DNA from: Leptidea sinapis
Lineage: Eukaryota > Arthropoda > Insecta > Lepidoptera > Pieridae
NCBI RefSeq assembly: GCF_905404315.1
Contig: NC_066286.1
Location: 3,789,501-3,853,500 of the forward strand
DNA: 64,000 bases
Direction: 5' to 3'
This document shows positions 1-11,209 of this stretch, piece after piece. The position numbers and the translations under genes are program-made. Numbering within the stretch: position 1 is the first letter of the stretch; the number at the start of each line of letters is the position of its first letter. The notes under the pieces are model-generated. The model saw nothing but the letters and a program-made list of their open reading frames with translations, made no database searches and had not been told where the DNA came from.

Positions 1-29
1 GAATCAGTATTACAAACCGTATTTGAGCG

Positions 30-2035
30 GTGTGTGGTACAGCATTTACGATCAAAGGTAAGTTCGGTGTGTTGGCGAAGAGTAGTTTGAAGGATAAATA
101 CTGTCTGACTGAGAGAACCTTGCAAAGGGTATAGAGATCAGGTGTCAGATATTGGGTTGGTTTCCTTACCAGCACATTCAGGACTGCTCTCTGCGCACGT
201 TCAACCCTTAGCATGGCTGTTTTACCGGCACCACCCGATACCGTTAGGCAATACCCCAGAACAGACTGGGCAAGCGCAAAGTAGACCGTTATTAAACACC
301 TGAAATAAGCAGCGGCTCTGAGCTTTTTAAATAAATATTTGGGTTTTCTCACACGAGCTACAGCTAAAGCAATATGTTGCTTCCATTTCAGATTGCCATC
401 AAGAGTGCTATTGCTATCACAGTTTCCGTGTAAGATTGGACAGGTGTGCGCACGAAATTCAATCGGTGTAGAAGGCTGGCTAGATTTTGTAGTAGAAAAA
501 GTGATAAATTTGGTTTTATTGACGTTTATAGTAAGGAGATTTTTGGTCAGCAACCTCATAACCGTGATCAGGACATACTTCGAGTTGAGGTAAGTATCAG
601 TCCACTCCCGACCATGAAGAATTAGAGCTGTGTCATCGGCAAAATCCATAATTTTGCAGTTGGGTAGGGATAACTGACACAGCTCATTCATGTATATGAT
701 GATATGATCCAAGACACAGCCCTGTGGAATACCAAGAGTGAGAGTTACCTGGCTGAGGTAACTTTCAAACTTTGTAATTTGTTTACGACCTGTAAGATAA
801 CTCATGAAGAGACTGGGCCATTCCACGATTACCAAGATGTTCTAGCTTTGATAGAAGGATGGAAATGGAAACAGTGTCAAAGGCTTTGGATAGGTCTAAA
901 AAGATGGCAAGTATTTTATATTTATGTTGGCTGATAAAGTGGATTTTCCACTCCAAAATCCATACTGATTATTAAAAAGATTCTGAAATTTATTTAGGTA
1001 TTCGGTGAGTCTATGGATTATTTCGTTTTGGCTAATAATAAAGATAATTAGCGACATTGTCCTTGTGTCCTGACTTAAAGATAGGGTTTATAGATAGGGT
1101 AGGATAGCTGCAGTTTTGAAAACATCATGAAAAATTCCTCTTAAAAAGTCAGATGATGTTTTCCAGCTCAGCTCTATCCACGTTGTGAAGAGCCATTGAT
1201 TGAGGTGGGTATGACGTGGATGTACCCAGTATCTCAAATTAGAATCGATTCTCGGAGAGATATTTGTAAAGGATCGATTGTTTGATATTAGCCACCAAAA
1301 GTCCACCAACATTCGCAAAGTAAGTGTAGATTTAATTTACAGCCTGCGACGGTTGAGCACTACAGCTTAGCAGGTCAGGGGCCGTGTCTCTGCTTTTGCT
1401 TTAGCTTGCTACCTTGGAGTGTTCCTTGCCTGTTTGAATTCCGAACTTTCATATTGACGTTTCACTTTTTTAAGAGATTGTTGCAGAAGGTTAGATAGCG
1501 ACAGAAGATCAGTTTGCATGTCTCATCTTCTGGGTTTTTTATACATTTCCGGTGCAACTTATCCCTGTGACGTATCCACCTCAGCAGGCCAGGAGTAATC
1601 GATGCCTTAATGATGCGCTTTCTATTATGAATTTGAGAAACATGTGAGTGCGATTTAATGGCTGAGGATATAATGGAAATAAGTGATTCTGAAAGATTGA
1701 GGAAAACTGTGTGCAATTAATTTGGTCAACAATATGAGGTTAATCAATTTATGTTTGGTGGGGTGGGGAGTATTGGTTATTACGTTCAAGCTGCAGAAGG
1801 AAAAATGGCAGAATGTTCAGTGATGGAAAAATCAATTATAAGAGAAGTATCTGAGCTTTGTGTACGGAGTATCACATGGTCAGTGCAGTTTCACAGTCTG
1901 GTAGGTAGAGTGTACTCTGGCAACATAGCATGCGAGGCTGTAAGATTGAGGTATTCATCAGCATTTAGGTCGGTCCTCCCAAGAGTAATTTTTAGATTAA
2001 TGTCACCAATAATGGCTACGGTTTTAAATTGAGTT
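30..2035 (-). mobile_element. Degenerate Jockey/CR1-like LINE: endonuclease C-terminus plus reverse transcriptase
   Basis: Read on the minus strand, three consecutive parts of a non-LTR retrotransposon ORF2 are visible. At about 2032-1780 is the end of an AP-type endonuclease, with a GDIN motif and the pattern NCTDHVILR followed by an S-x-x-EHSAI stretch (SDH-like). At 1716-1462 is the linker typical of these elements (KASITPGLLRWIRHRDKLHRK). From about 1320 to 40 is the reverse transcriptase: a GIFHDVFKTAAILP start, YKSG-like block, GIPQGCVLDH, and the catalytic FADDTALILHG at about 650-620, followed by a thumb region ending in RAQRAVLNVLVRK. Frames change several times and stops occur, so it is dead. 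The 5' part is missing and the 3' end runs off the window. Clade assignment is inferred from domain order. Confidence 0.85.
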
Positions 2036-2106
2036 AAGCTACCGAGTAAACTATCTAGGCTGCGATGAAATTAGTCAAATCTCTATATCTTCATACATTT
2101 ATGAAG

Positions 2107-2182
2107 GAGGACGATACATTGAGGACAAACGAGCGTACGGGTCACCTGGTGTCACATGGAGCACAGGAGCGTTGCCTGATAA
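2107..2182 (-). repeat. Fragment of an abundant LINE 3'-end repeat
   Basis: The stretch GGACAAACGAGCGTACGGG followed by GTCACCTGGTGT and GGAGCGTTGCC matches other copies in the window at 21575-21912, 53296-53427 and 59311-59445. In the longest copy this sequence lies just downstream of a LINE C-terminal coding segment and ends in poly(A), which fixes the strand here as minus. Confidence 0.7.
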
Positions 2183-2189
2183 GTACAGT

Positions 2190-4054
2190 CTGACGTAATT
2201 ATATTGTTATGTAAAGTGAAGTGAGTTTATGAAAATAAGACCATGTAATCTTTGCCTTCAGTATTATTGTAGGCGGTAAGTTAGGTTCACACTCCAATAA
2301 ACTCCAAATAACATTTTTTCCTTTACGTATGGCCTCAAATGTAGGTCAATGAGAGTATTCCCTGTTTGGTTTTTATTGACTGTGTGTGAAATATAAGGCT
2401 TAAATGGCCATATCGTTAGATTTAGAAGCTTACAGCTTTACGGAATAGGCATATAACGACCCGTATCAGTTAACACATCACAACACATTAGTACAGTGAG
2501 CAAAAAAACATTAAATCACATTTCTTCTTAAAAAACGTATAGATTTTTAAATGCACAGATAAAAGTAAATAATCAGCTTAAAAATAAAATCATAAGTTTC
2601 TCTTAATTAGTAGTGAAACTCAAATTTTTTTTATCAAACCCATATTATCTATGGATAGGTCTTCAAAAATCATTTTTTTATAAACTGAATAGTTTGCGCG
2701 AGAGACACTTACAAAGTGGTAAAACTAAAACAAATATATAATGTTCATTACCATGCAAACTTCAACCAAAAATTGATTTGATTTTTTGCCTTTTCCATTT
2801 AAATAATTTAATATCATTTTCTTTTCTAAATGATTTTTTAACTTTATGTTACTTACTGCTACGGAACCCTTCATGGGCGAGGCCGATTCGCACTTGGCAG
2901 CTTTTTAATTTTGTCTAGATGTAGCAGAGAAATGAAAGCTTTGCGTATTGTTTGGAGTTAACTTAAGAGACAGATAAATCAAATCAAAAACCTTTTATTC
3001 ATGTAGGCCAAGGAAATGACACTTTTGACTGTCAAAAGTTTCCTTTTTACATTTACCATCACTTTGGAAAAGGTTGAGCTTCAATGACAAGAAGTGGCAA
3101 GTAACTCATTGCCACTCTTTTGAATTTTTAATAACATTGTAAATAAAGTGTAAATTGATAGGTAAAAACACAAGAGTTATTGAGTACAGTAGATTCATCA
3201 ATCAAGTATAATAAGAAAGATTTTTTTTAAATCTTTCTTCTTATCCACGATGTAACTACCTTAATTACCGAGACCAAAAAAAACTTTTTTAGAAATTATT
3301 AAGGAACCACCAACACTGCCTTCTTACATATCTGTCACTCTGATTATAATTTAATAATGAATAATGAAAATATTTTTCATTTAAATATGTTATATAAAGT
3401 AACCGTACACTCTGTTTTATCTTTAAAATCCACCCTGGATTATCCTGGCGTACGAATTGTCATATTATGTTCCATTTTAGTTTTTTGAAAATAGCGTGGG
3501 AAGAAAAAAGTATATTTATTCATACATATTGCCCACACCTTGTAACCTCTCACACACAAAGGGCAGATGTGAAGGCTATATGACCGCATCCGTGTGGTTA
3601 TAGTGATGTGCCGTTCGTTATCGATAACATCGACATATTGTCACGCTTTTGACTTATGACTTTTTGCAGTTTTGAAATGATAGAAATGGTCGATACTGAC
3701 AATCTTCATTTGATATTATATATAAATTATTGTGGACTGTCATTCATGACAATTTATAAAAAATGCTACGCCCGGCCCGGTAAGGACATTGCGCAAGTCA
3801 ACCAAATATGATGAGCAAATATAGTTATCTCTTATTGTTGATATCATTATCTATCTGATATGTTATTTACTTCTAAATTACAGTGTTAAATTAATTTTTC
3901 ATATTATTTAATTAATATAATCATATTTGTTATTTGATTGGGTTGGTGTAACTAGATAATGGGCTGGTAGAATTCATAGCAATTTGTTTTGGATTTAATC
4001 CTATTAATTATTATACATAATTAAGTATTTATACGATCATATGTATTTTCATAG
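2190..4054. other. AT-rich stretch with small repeat fragments only
   Basis: No supportable gene. At 2845-2912 is a fragment containing GCTACGGAACCCTTCATGGGC, reverse-complementary to the start of the repeat at 61101-61495. At 2975-3165 is a diverged copy of the repeat family with an ACCTTTTATTCATG-like start and a TGGCAAGTAACTCATTGCC inverted segment, related to sequence at 53895-54020. The remainder is low-complexity AT-rich DNA. Confidence 0.5.
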
Positions 4055-4368
4055 GTTTTTACACGGCTTGAAGGATACGATTGTTTCAAAGATTTCAATA
4101 CATATGAAAAAAGTCAGTTTGAAGCTGTTTATTGGTAATTTGGGCCCGAAATATCGTACCAATCCTAGAACAGTGTTCCCCAGTAACAGCTGCTTCCACG
4201 TTAGCTCATATGAGCGTATTTTCACGTTGTATGAAGTTGATGGATGATAATTTTACTTTCGTTTGTTTCTTTTTGTATGATGTCTTTTTCGGTGTATTTT
4301 TTGATTGTATTGTATTGGCGAGATGTATTCTGTCTGCATATTCAGCAATAAGAAACACCGGCTGCTGA
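4055..4368 (+). pseudogene. Unrecognised exon-like coding fragment with a frame change
   Basis: After a plausible splice acceptor (ATGTATTTTCATAG) a clean frame begins VFTRLEGYDCFKDF and runs to VYW at about 4135, where it meets TAA. One nucleotide out of phase, a second frame continues directly (VIWARNIVPILEQCSPV) to a stop at 4366-4368 and ends in a hydrophobic segment rich in F, V, C and I that could span a membrane. Adding one base at the junction would give a single 100-residue frame, so either a real frameshift or an assembly error is present. TTG|GTAATT could alternatively be a splice donor. I do not recognise the protein. Confidence 0.35.
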
Positions 4369-5097
4369 ATTTCGCCACAACGTTTTGCAATAAAATTTTT
4401 GCTTCACAAAGTCACTTTGTGAAATCATATTCCAGCTTTTAATTACGACTACCATATAGACCTTTAGTTTTTATTATCTGTGACGGCTACACAGCTCTTG
4501 TCCCATAGCATTGCAATTGTCCATGGCCGGCTGATTTTCGTATTCCACTTAGTAAACTACTTGGTCGTTTACCTATTTTTATTTTTTAATGTCGTATAAT
4601 ATGCTTGTATTATATTCTATACGGAGCATAAAGTATGGAACATAACATATTTTATGGATCAATGTACAACTGTCAAAGATTTATATAATAAGTGAAATAG
4701 TTGCTGTAAACACTATAATCAATTACCATTATTTGCTATCTATCGATATTTTAAAGAACATCACTTATTTATGGTGAAATAATAATACTTCCATTTTGTA
4801 CGGGCACATAATTTGATTTATAACAAGATTGAAATGAATCTTAAAACAATAATATTATTGTCATAGAAATATAATTAATTATGTATTCATAAAAAAACAC
4901 AATTTGACGGAATGGTAAGAATAAAATTCGTATTTATATTGCGAATACTACCGTTAAGAGGTGAAACCGTCCGTCAAATTGTTCATACAAGCGCTCATAC
5001 GTGGTTATGGCATTTTAACGCATTTTGTATAAAAAAAAAACTAATTAGTATAAATTAGGGATGAAAAATAATATATATAATAAATACCCTCTTTTAA

Positions 5098-6110
5098 TCA
5101 TCATATAGATACAATCGTGCTTTCCGTAACTTAGGTTTTATAAACAGAATCTCTGAACCATTTAAAAAACCTCGAACACTACCAATACTTTATTTTTCGT
5201 TTGTAAGATCACTTCTGGAGTTTGGTTGTAGTGTATGGAATCCTAACTATAAGTGACATGTAAATATCATGACTGTTCATTCTCAGTACATTTATGAAAA
5301 TTTAATATACGTTCACAAAAATCGTCACCTTTTTGCTCTTAATAGTGATTTTCATTATTATAACACTAGAAATAAGGGATTGCTTGTAACTAATTCTAGT
5401 AGGCTCCATAAGATACATAATAGCTTTAAGGGTAAATGTATACACTTCTATAATAAAGTCCCAGCCACTGTTCAGGCATTATCTATAAATAAATTTAAAT
5501 GTTTTATAAAAAAATGACTCTGTCGTAAATCCTATTACTCCACTGCGGAATATCTAAATGATCGGACAGCCTGGATTGTGATTATTTTATAGAGATAGAA
5601 ATGACTATACAATATTGTAAATTTTTATTGAAAAGAGCGCAAAAAAAGAATGCTGGGAGAGTTTCTCGCGCCGCTTCTTCTCTTTCAGAGCGCCATTTGT
5701 TTCCGAAGTGGTAGTAGTATCTAGTAGTTATTAGAAATGACATCAAAAAGAATTTTAAACGAATCAATTTGAGAAAATAAATGCCTTTTATGCCTTTTCA
5801 TGCAAATAGAATAGAAAAAGTGCAAAAGAAAATTACAAACACTTTAAACTATCACTCCAATAATACAACTCCTTCTTATGCAGACTCACTTCAAAAATAC
5901 AATATTCTTAGCTTAGTTTCGTCGTCTCCTGTCGTCTCCTGTCGTATATTAAATATATTTGTTCCACCACGCTCCACAAAAAATATACTTTGAATAGTTT
6001 TATACCACGAGAACTTAATTCCTTTAATAAAGATTTTTCTGATATGGATGTTTTTGGGGTACCTTATAAAGAATTTAGAAAGAAATTAATTCTCAAACTT
6101 ATGTAATGTT
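5098..6110 (+). mobile_element. 5'-truncated LINE (copy A), split by a second LINE
   Basis: The first part (5098-5256) encodes a reverse-transcriptase thumb segment: RAFRNLGFINRISEPF, then LLEFGCSVWNPNYK and a stop. The same reading resumes at about 5808 with NRIEKVQKKITNTLNYH and YADSLQKYNILSLVS, and ends with PYKEFRKKLILKLM and a stop at about 6105-6107. Removing the insert and one flank copy joins the halves in frame as NYK-stop-HA-NRIEKVQ. One internal stop and a diverged middle show it is inactive. Jockey/CR1-like by its thumb and C-terminal motifs. Confidence 0.8.
5257..5807 (+). mobile_element. 5'-truncated LINE (copy B) inserted in LINE A
   Basis: It codes for a LINE C-terminus (QYIYENLIYVHKNRHLFAL, SRLHKIHNSFKGKCIHFYNK, VPATVQALSINKFKCFIKK, with a stop before LCRKSYYS), followed by a 3' UTR containing CAATATTGTA, GAGAGTTTCTCGCGCCGCTT and AGCGCCATTTGTTTCCGAAG. 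It ends near GAGAAAATAAATGCC. The flanks CATGTAAAT (5257-5265) and CATGCAAAT (5799-5807) look like a target-site duplication with one difference. Other copies of this family lie at 10377-10475, 30258-31410 and 32010-32250, all on the minus strand. Confidence 0.8.
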
Positions 6111-6156
6111 GTTACGAATGGGTAATAATATATTTAAAGTTATTGTATTGTACACG

Positions 6157-6497
6157 TTTGTTAAGAGTTAAGAGTAAGGAGAAAACATGCAAACTAGATG
6201 TTTTATGCAAGTTTTATGGTGAAAATATAGCATTTGGAGCTATGAACACTAATTTATTTTGTTAGATATACCCTTAAGTCTTATTCTTATGTTGCTTGCA
6301 ATGCTTGTTCTAGTTAATACTCCGAACTAATTTTATTACCATTTTTATTTCTTGTAAAACACGCTGTTTTTTGGTATGACGCCTTTGCTTACTACGATAA
6401 TCAGATGGGTTATTCTTAGAGCTTGTAATTTCATTGTGAAAATACATTTATTTGGATTAGTAATCAATAACAAAGATTGTAAGCATATAACTGTTTG
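6157..6497 (+). repeat. Dispersed repeat, copy 1 (pair with 63233-63568)
   Basis: About 340 bases starting near AAGAGTAAGGAGAAAACATG and ending near TAAGCATATAACTGTTTGCG run collinear with 63233-63568 in the same orientation. Shared landmarks include ATAGCATTT(G/C)GAGCTAT, CCTTAAGTCTTATT, GTAATCAATAACAAAGATTG versus GTGAATAACGAGGACTG, and the closing GTAAGCATATAAC. I see no coding frame and no clear terminal repeats. Family unknown to me. Confidence 0.65.
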
Positions 6498-6576
6498 CGC
6501 CTTACTTTTTGACAAAAGTTAAGTAGGAGAGTATTCGCTCACAAAATATGATCAGGCGTTACATTTTTCATTCCAG

Positions 6577-6596
6577 GAAATGCGTGATAGCATTCA
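6577..6596 (+). CDS. Micro-exon of an unrecognised host gene (plus strand)
   Basis: A 20-nt candidate exon sits between a near-ideal acceptor (CATTTTTCATTCCAG) and a near-ideal donor (GTAAGTA). Read as GAA ATG CGT GAT AGC ATT CA it gives EMRDSI plus two bases of Gln, which join without a stop to the exon at 6947-6994. The preceding exon was not found. The call rests on splice-site strength and phase agreement, so it remains a prediction. Confidence 0.45.
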
Positions 6597-6946
6597 GTAA
6601 GTACATAATTACTACCTATTTATATAAACATAATATTAAAATTGGCATTATGATCTAAGTATAATGATTTTAAAATCAAGAACATCAAATATATTCGGCA
6701 AGCCTGTATGTTTATATTGATATAATCATGCTATTTTCGTTTGATAAGATCACCAAATAACAAAATAGGTGTAAACTATACATTGCAGCGTAGGAAGGAA
6801 AGTTCGAATTAGAATTCAAAAAATACTTGAGAGCTGATATTGGCATAGTAATAGGTACATATAGCTCTACGTACGCAAGTAGTATGACCATGAGAACTTA
6901 TGTTTAATATAAAATATATCTTTTATTTCAATGAATTAATTTTTAG

Positions 6947-6994
6947 GGGTATACCAAATACCATAGATTCTTGCGAAGACAATGCAGACACGTG
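6947..6994 (+). CDS. Small exon of the same plus-strand host gene
   Basis: A 48-nt exon is flanked by acceptor TTAATTTTTAG and donor GTG|GTGAGTA. In the phase left by the micro-exon at 6577 it reads GIPNTIDSCEDNADT and leaves two bases (TG). The exon at 13974 begins with C, completing TGC (Cys), and continues open for 47 codons. The following intron of about 7 kb would contain the LINE, RTE, Mutator-like and foldback insertions. No domain recognised. Confidence 0.5.
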
Positions 6995-6999
6995 GTGAG

Positions 7000-7630
7000 T
7001 ATTGAAACATAATTAATTAACAATTTTATCACATTATATAATTATACAGTCCGTATTAGAAAAAAAATACGGGTTGCACTGCGGGAGTGCCGGCAGAAGT
7101 AAGAACTTGACCATTAACGTTGTGGATTTTTATTAAGTATTTTGAAATGGTTAGGGAATGATTTCAACTAATTCCTAATTCTAATAATATCATTATTTAT
7201 CAGTATACAAGTACTAGCATTTATGTGGTTAAATACAATATTCATCGATTGCGCAATCGCACACAAAAATGAAAATTTAATTAGGTACATAAAAATATCA
7301 ACACTTCAGAACTATTACAATTATTTGCCATTAAAAAGTCTATCTTTTAGAAAAATCAACTTTCGTCCATAATTTCAACGATTTTTTTAAATTAAATGAA
7401 TTATTGAAGTAAATAGTAAATAGCTACATAAAAAGCATGACCATTATGTGCAAATACTCGTATATAATGTTTTACTTATGCACAACTAGTTAGGTATTAA
7501 TGATTCGTGTTATATTACTTTCGCCCATGCGTCCATCCCTTATTTAGCGCCCGTGTCTACACTTACCTATTGTAGCGCTGGTTGGACACAACAAGGGAAA
7601 AATTCACCGAATATTGAAAATGAAGACATG
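7000..7630. other. AT-rich intronic stretch, no gene seen
   Basis: Nothing codes convincingly. Around 7070-7110 is a short GC-richer segment (GCACTGCGGGAGTGCCGGC) of the kind seen in dispersed lepidopteran repeats, but I found no second copy in this window. Confidence 0.4.
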
Positions 7631-7638
7631 ATGAAGAC

Positions 7639-8695
7639 TTCCTAATCTTATAGAGAAAAAACATAAGGTAGTATTGTTTGCGGACGACACTTCACTGATT
7701 TTCAAAGTGAAAAGAAACCAAGCTATGTATGACGAAGTGAACGATATTCTATCTGACATCGTATAATGGTTTAGAAGAAAAAGAAAACTAAATACATTAA
7801 ATTTACCGTACCAAATGTCAAAAATGTAAATACAAATGTTTTATTAAACGGAGAGGTGATAGAACCGGTGGAATCTGCTATATTTCTTGGCATAACTCTA
7901 GATTCCAAATTACAATGGGGCCCCCATATTGAAGGATTGTCGTACAGAATTAGTTCTGCAGCATACGCGGTTAAAAAGATTAGACAATTAACTGACATAG
8001 ATACGGCGCGTCTAGTATACTTTAGTTATTTCCATAGTATTATGTCCTATTGTATATTGTTATGGGACAACGCTGCCGATATTTATACAATATTTGTGCT
8101 GCAGAAAAGTGCTATTCGCGCTATTTATAACCTAGGTCCTAAAGAATCATTGAGAGCAAAATTCAAAGAAATTAACATCTTGACTGTTGCTTCTCAATAA
8201 ATTCTTGATAATGTAATGTATGTTCATAGGCACATAAGTGAATTTGCCAGAAACTGTCATAACCATAATGTTAACACCAGGAACAGACATAAACATATGA
8301 TGCGTACTACTCTGCTAAGTCGAGTTAGTATGCCTTTTGTGGGGCGATGTATATGCTTTTACTACAAGATCCCCGAAAATGTTCAAAACAAAAGTATTAC
8401 GTTATTCAAAAGAATTGTTAAAAAACGTTTGTGTGGTAAAGGTTGCTATAACATAAATGACTTTCTTAATGATACCACAGATTGGGAATGGAGTGACCGC
8501 CCTCAGGCTAATAAATAATATGTTTAATTGTACAATATTACTTTGTCAACATATTTATTCGATGAAAAAAAAAAGCCCGTTGCGCCCTTTCTTCTCAGGT
8601 CTGTGGCATTCATTTTGGAATGGGTGGTAGTTTTTGACTTTCAATAAGTGATGTCACATCCTATTTTGAATAAAAATATTTGAATTTGAATTGTT
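7639..8695 (+). mobile_element. 5'-truncated LINE (copy C): reverse transcriptase C-terminal half
   Basis: The element starts inside the reverse transcriptase just before the catalytic motif (KVVLFADDTSLIFKVKRNQ). After one stop and one frame change it continues as VESAIFLGITLDSKLQWGPH, then RISSAAYAVKKIRQL and SAIRAIYNLGPKESL. A stop at about 8198 interrupts the line, and the C-terminus (VNTRNRHKHMMRTTLLSRV, KRIVKKRLCGKGCYNINDF) ends at 8516-8518. The 3' UTR has a purine run and ends near AAAAATATTTGAATTTGAA. The first three quarters of ORF2 are missing, as is usual for dead-on-arrival LINE copies. It abuts the RTE element at 8712. Confidence 0.85.
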
Positions 8696-8711
8696 GACAA
8701 GTAAATTAATT

Positions 8712-10370
8712 ACGCGAGTGATGTCGAACCAGAATAGCTCCACCCCATCTCCTTTCGTGGGTGTCGTAAGAGGCGACTAAGGGATTCAAACAACAGAGGA
8801 TGGGCAGCAGCATCCTTCCGAGAAGCATCAACATTTACTACGATCGCCAACCCGACTGCCAAGCATGGCGAATATGGCAAAAAGCCTCCCAGAGGAAAAA
8901 AACACATGACACACACTGTAAGGCCCCGGTTCTATTCCCCGGCGGCCCCGCTCGTGTTAGCCACGGTAGCAGTCACAAAAGCGACGGGTGGAGTGCTAAA
9001 AATCCTCGGGTTCGGCAACGCTACCACCAACAAATACCATTGGTTTGGCAACACAATATAATGTCAAGACACCGCGGACCGACGAGAAGTTGGAGGAACT
9101 GGAGGAAGTTTTGAGCAGACTACGATGGGATATCGTGGGGTATAATATCGGGTGGTGACAAGATAATCAGACAGACAGGGCGTGGACTCGATAATCCTAA
9201 ATTCCGGACACCTGCTCTACTTCCGGGAGGGCGACCAACTATACAAGGGTGGTGTCGGGTTCCTCGATCACAAGTTTCTCGTCAGCAACGTAACTGAGGT
9301 GTCGAGCTTGGCGAATAGGGTAGCGTACCTAATACTCAGAATTACCGAACGGTATTCGCTGAAAGTCATCCACGTTTACGCTCCGACTGCGACACACTCA
9401 GATGAGGAAGTGGAGGACCCCATGGTGCCACCAAAAATGAGATATACTTCATTATGTCCACCAAAAGACATAATATTCAATGATGTCTCTGTGATCAACT
9501 CAGTGAAAACTGGGAGTGATCATCGCATTGTATGAGGCACATTGAATATCAATCCAAACCTGGAGCGGTCTTGACTGGTGAAGTCTACGCTCCGACTTGC
9601 ATCCATCCAGATCCGAAACCCGGAAAACTTTCAACTTGAATTGCAAAACCGCTTCGAATGCCTCGGTGACTGCGTTGACGTGGACGAGTAGAATAACTGA
9701 TTCGTGGCAGCTGTTCAAACGGCAGGGTCTAAGTTCTTTAAGGCTAGCCGTTCAAAAAGAACCGGAAAAAATCTACACTCAAATTGATGGATGTAAGACG
9801 CCAAATGGCTTTTCAGGCCCCGGATGATGCTTCCCAGTATAGGCAGCTAAATAGACAGATCTCCGAATCATTGACTGGCGATATACACCGCCATAACACA
9901 GATTGTGTGAAGGCGGCCATAGAGCGTAATAAAGGTCCCAAAGTATTCGCACGAGATTTACCTATTGGGCAGAGCCAACTGAAGAAGCTGACGGCAGGGT
10001 TTTCGTCTAAGCCCGAACTTTTGAGGGAGGTCGAAAAGTTCTACGGACAGTTGTACAAGACCGCACGGGAACCTGTAACCAACTAGGCTGAAGACCCGAG
10101 AGCCAAATCAACCCGACACTGTACCGAAGATAGCCCTGTACGAGATTAGTATGGCTCTAAAACAGGGTGATGATGGGATTACAGCTGAGCTTATGGGAGC
10201 TGGTGGTACTCCTATACTTAGGTTGTTTGGACTTTCAGCCTCCCAAACAAGCCGGATTCCGAAAAGGCTTAAACACCATAGACCACATACACACGCTGTG
10301 GTAGGTGTGGAGTATAACCAGCCATTATGCTTGGTGTTCGTGGACTATGACCTTTGATTCGATCGAGTCC
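8712..10370 (+). mobile_element. RTE-clade LINE, near-complete 5' end, truncated in the reverse transcriptase
   Basis: It begins with a 5' leader including CTCCTTTCGTGGGTGTCGTA, typical of RTE elements. An AP-endonuclease region follows in several frames: TDEKLEELEEVLSRLRWDIV, SGHLLYFREGDQLYKGGVGF, YSLKVIHVYAPTATHSDEE, then DIIFNDVSVINSVKTGSDH at about 9471-9530. The linker (RNPENFQLELQNRFECLGD) and reverse-transcriptase start (MALKQGDDGITAELM) are followed by a deletion fusing a PILR-LFGLSASQTSR joint to FVDYDL. It stops near 10370, where a LINE B tail begins. A second copy on the minus strand (35707-37650) shares the same peptides and retains the catalytic motif missing here. Many frameshifts; inactive. 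Confidence 0.85.
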
Positions 10371-10376
10371 ATGTCA

Positions 10377-10475
10377 TAGACACTACTACTGCTCTGAAAG
10401 AGAAGAAACGGCGCAAGAAACTCTCCCAGCGCTCTTTTTAATGAAACATACAATATTGTACTGTAATTTTTTTCT
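10377..10475 (-). repeat. 3' UTR fragment of LINE B family
   Basis: GAGAGAAGAAACGG-like and AAACTCTCCCAGCGCTCTTT-like blocks followed by ACAATATTGTACTGTA match, in reverse orientation, the 3' UTR of the LINE B copy at 5257-5807 and the copies at 30258 and 32010. Confidence 0.7.
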
Positions 10476-10479
10476 ACTT

Positions 10480-11025
10480 ACTTGTGTAAGCCATTTAATT
10501 TTAGACGTTTGAATGTTTTTGTTGCATCATGTTGCCTAATATATTGTAATTGAAATGATTTGTAAATTACATTAAAAATAAGAAGTTGAACCACCTAATC
10601 TGTTTTGAATCTTAGAGTCTCTTGCTCGTTCTTTTCTAAAGAATTCTGCCTTCCAAATGGGCTGGACCAGTGGTTGAATTCCATCTTTCGTATTAATTTT
10701 TTCAATTTTACTTTTCATTTTAGTTCCACAAAGGAATCATAATTTATTAGGCAACCAGGAGTAATACCGAAAAAAACTCTTAAAGTTGTCCTCGAATCCA
10801 GGCCAGTTTACTACGAACATACAGTAGTACCGTACTATGATTTTAATAATTCCGCAATAATTGAGGTTTTTTCGTAGCTTACAGACTTTGTCAAAATTTT
10901 GCGCAGTAATACGCTTGCGCTTTTTAACTATAAATTTAACTTCTACAGAGCATAGATATCACTTATCAGGCTCTTATTTTAGCCGACCTAGTTACATTCT
11001 TATCATCACCAGTATCAGTAACTTT
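10480..11025. other. AT-rich stretch, no gene seen
   Basis: Possibly further eroded sequence of the Mutator-like element at 11030-11209, since it lies downstream of it on the minus strand, but I cannot read any conserved motif. Confidence 0.3.
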
Positions 11026-11029
11026 TGAC

Positions 11030-11209
11030 TTTGCAGTCCAACAATGCAGCACCGGGCGCTCAGCTACATACACTTTTATATGATCATTTTGCCCAAGAAC
11101 CATCTGCAATTACTGCTATCACAGGACAGCAATCTTTATCCACTTCACTGTTAAAAATGGCAAGCCTTTTTTCTTCTACACCTTCTGCGATCAAAGAAGT
11201 GAGATAGTG
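11030..11209 (-). pseudogene. Mutator-like transposase domain fragment
   Basis: On the minus strand from 11209 the frame reads EGVEEKRLAIFNSEVDKDCC, PVIAVIADGSWAK, then a stop at 11084-11086, then SYKSVCS, another stop and APGAAL. This matches the arrangement I know from the Mutator-like transposase domain of insect and cnidarian proteins (a GEEEK-LAI block, then V-ADGSW-KRSY, then SGAA), where the D of ADGSW is the probable catalytic acidic residue. The Arg codon after Lys appears as TGA, compatible with CGA to TGA decay. A possible frame change just upstream (YVIKEEALSHFF) may extend it. Only about 60 residues remain. Family assignment is from memory of the motif. Confidence 0.55.

Noticed and set aside
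8800..9114. Independent 104-codon protein gene
   Set aside because: It lies in the 5' leader/endonuclease region of the RTE element and only reads through it by chance.
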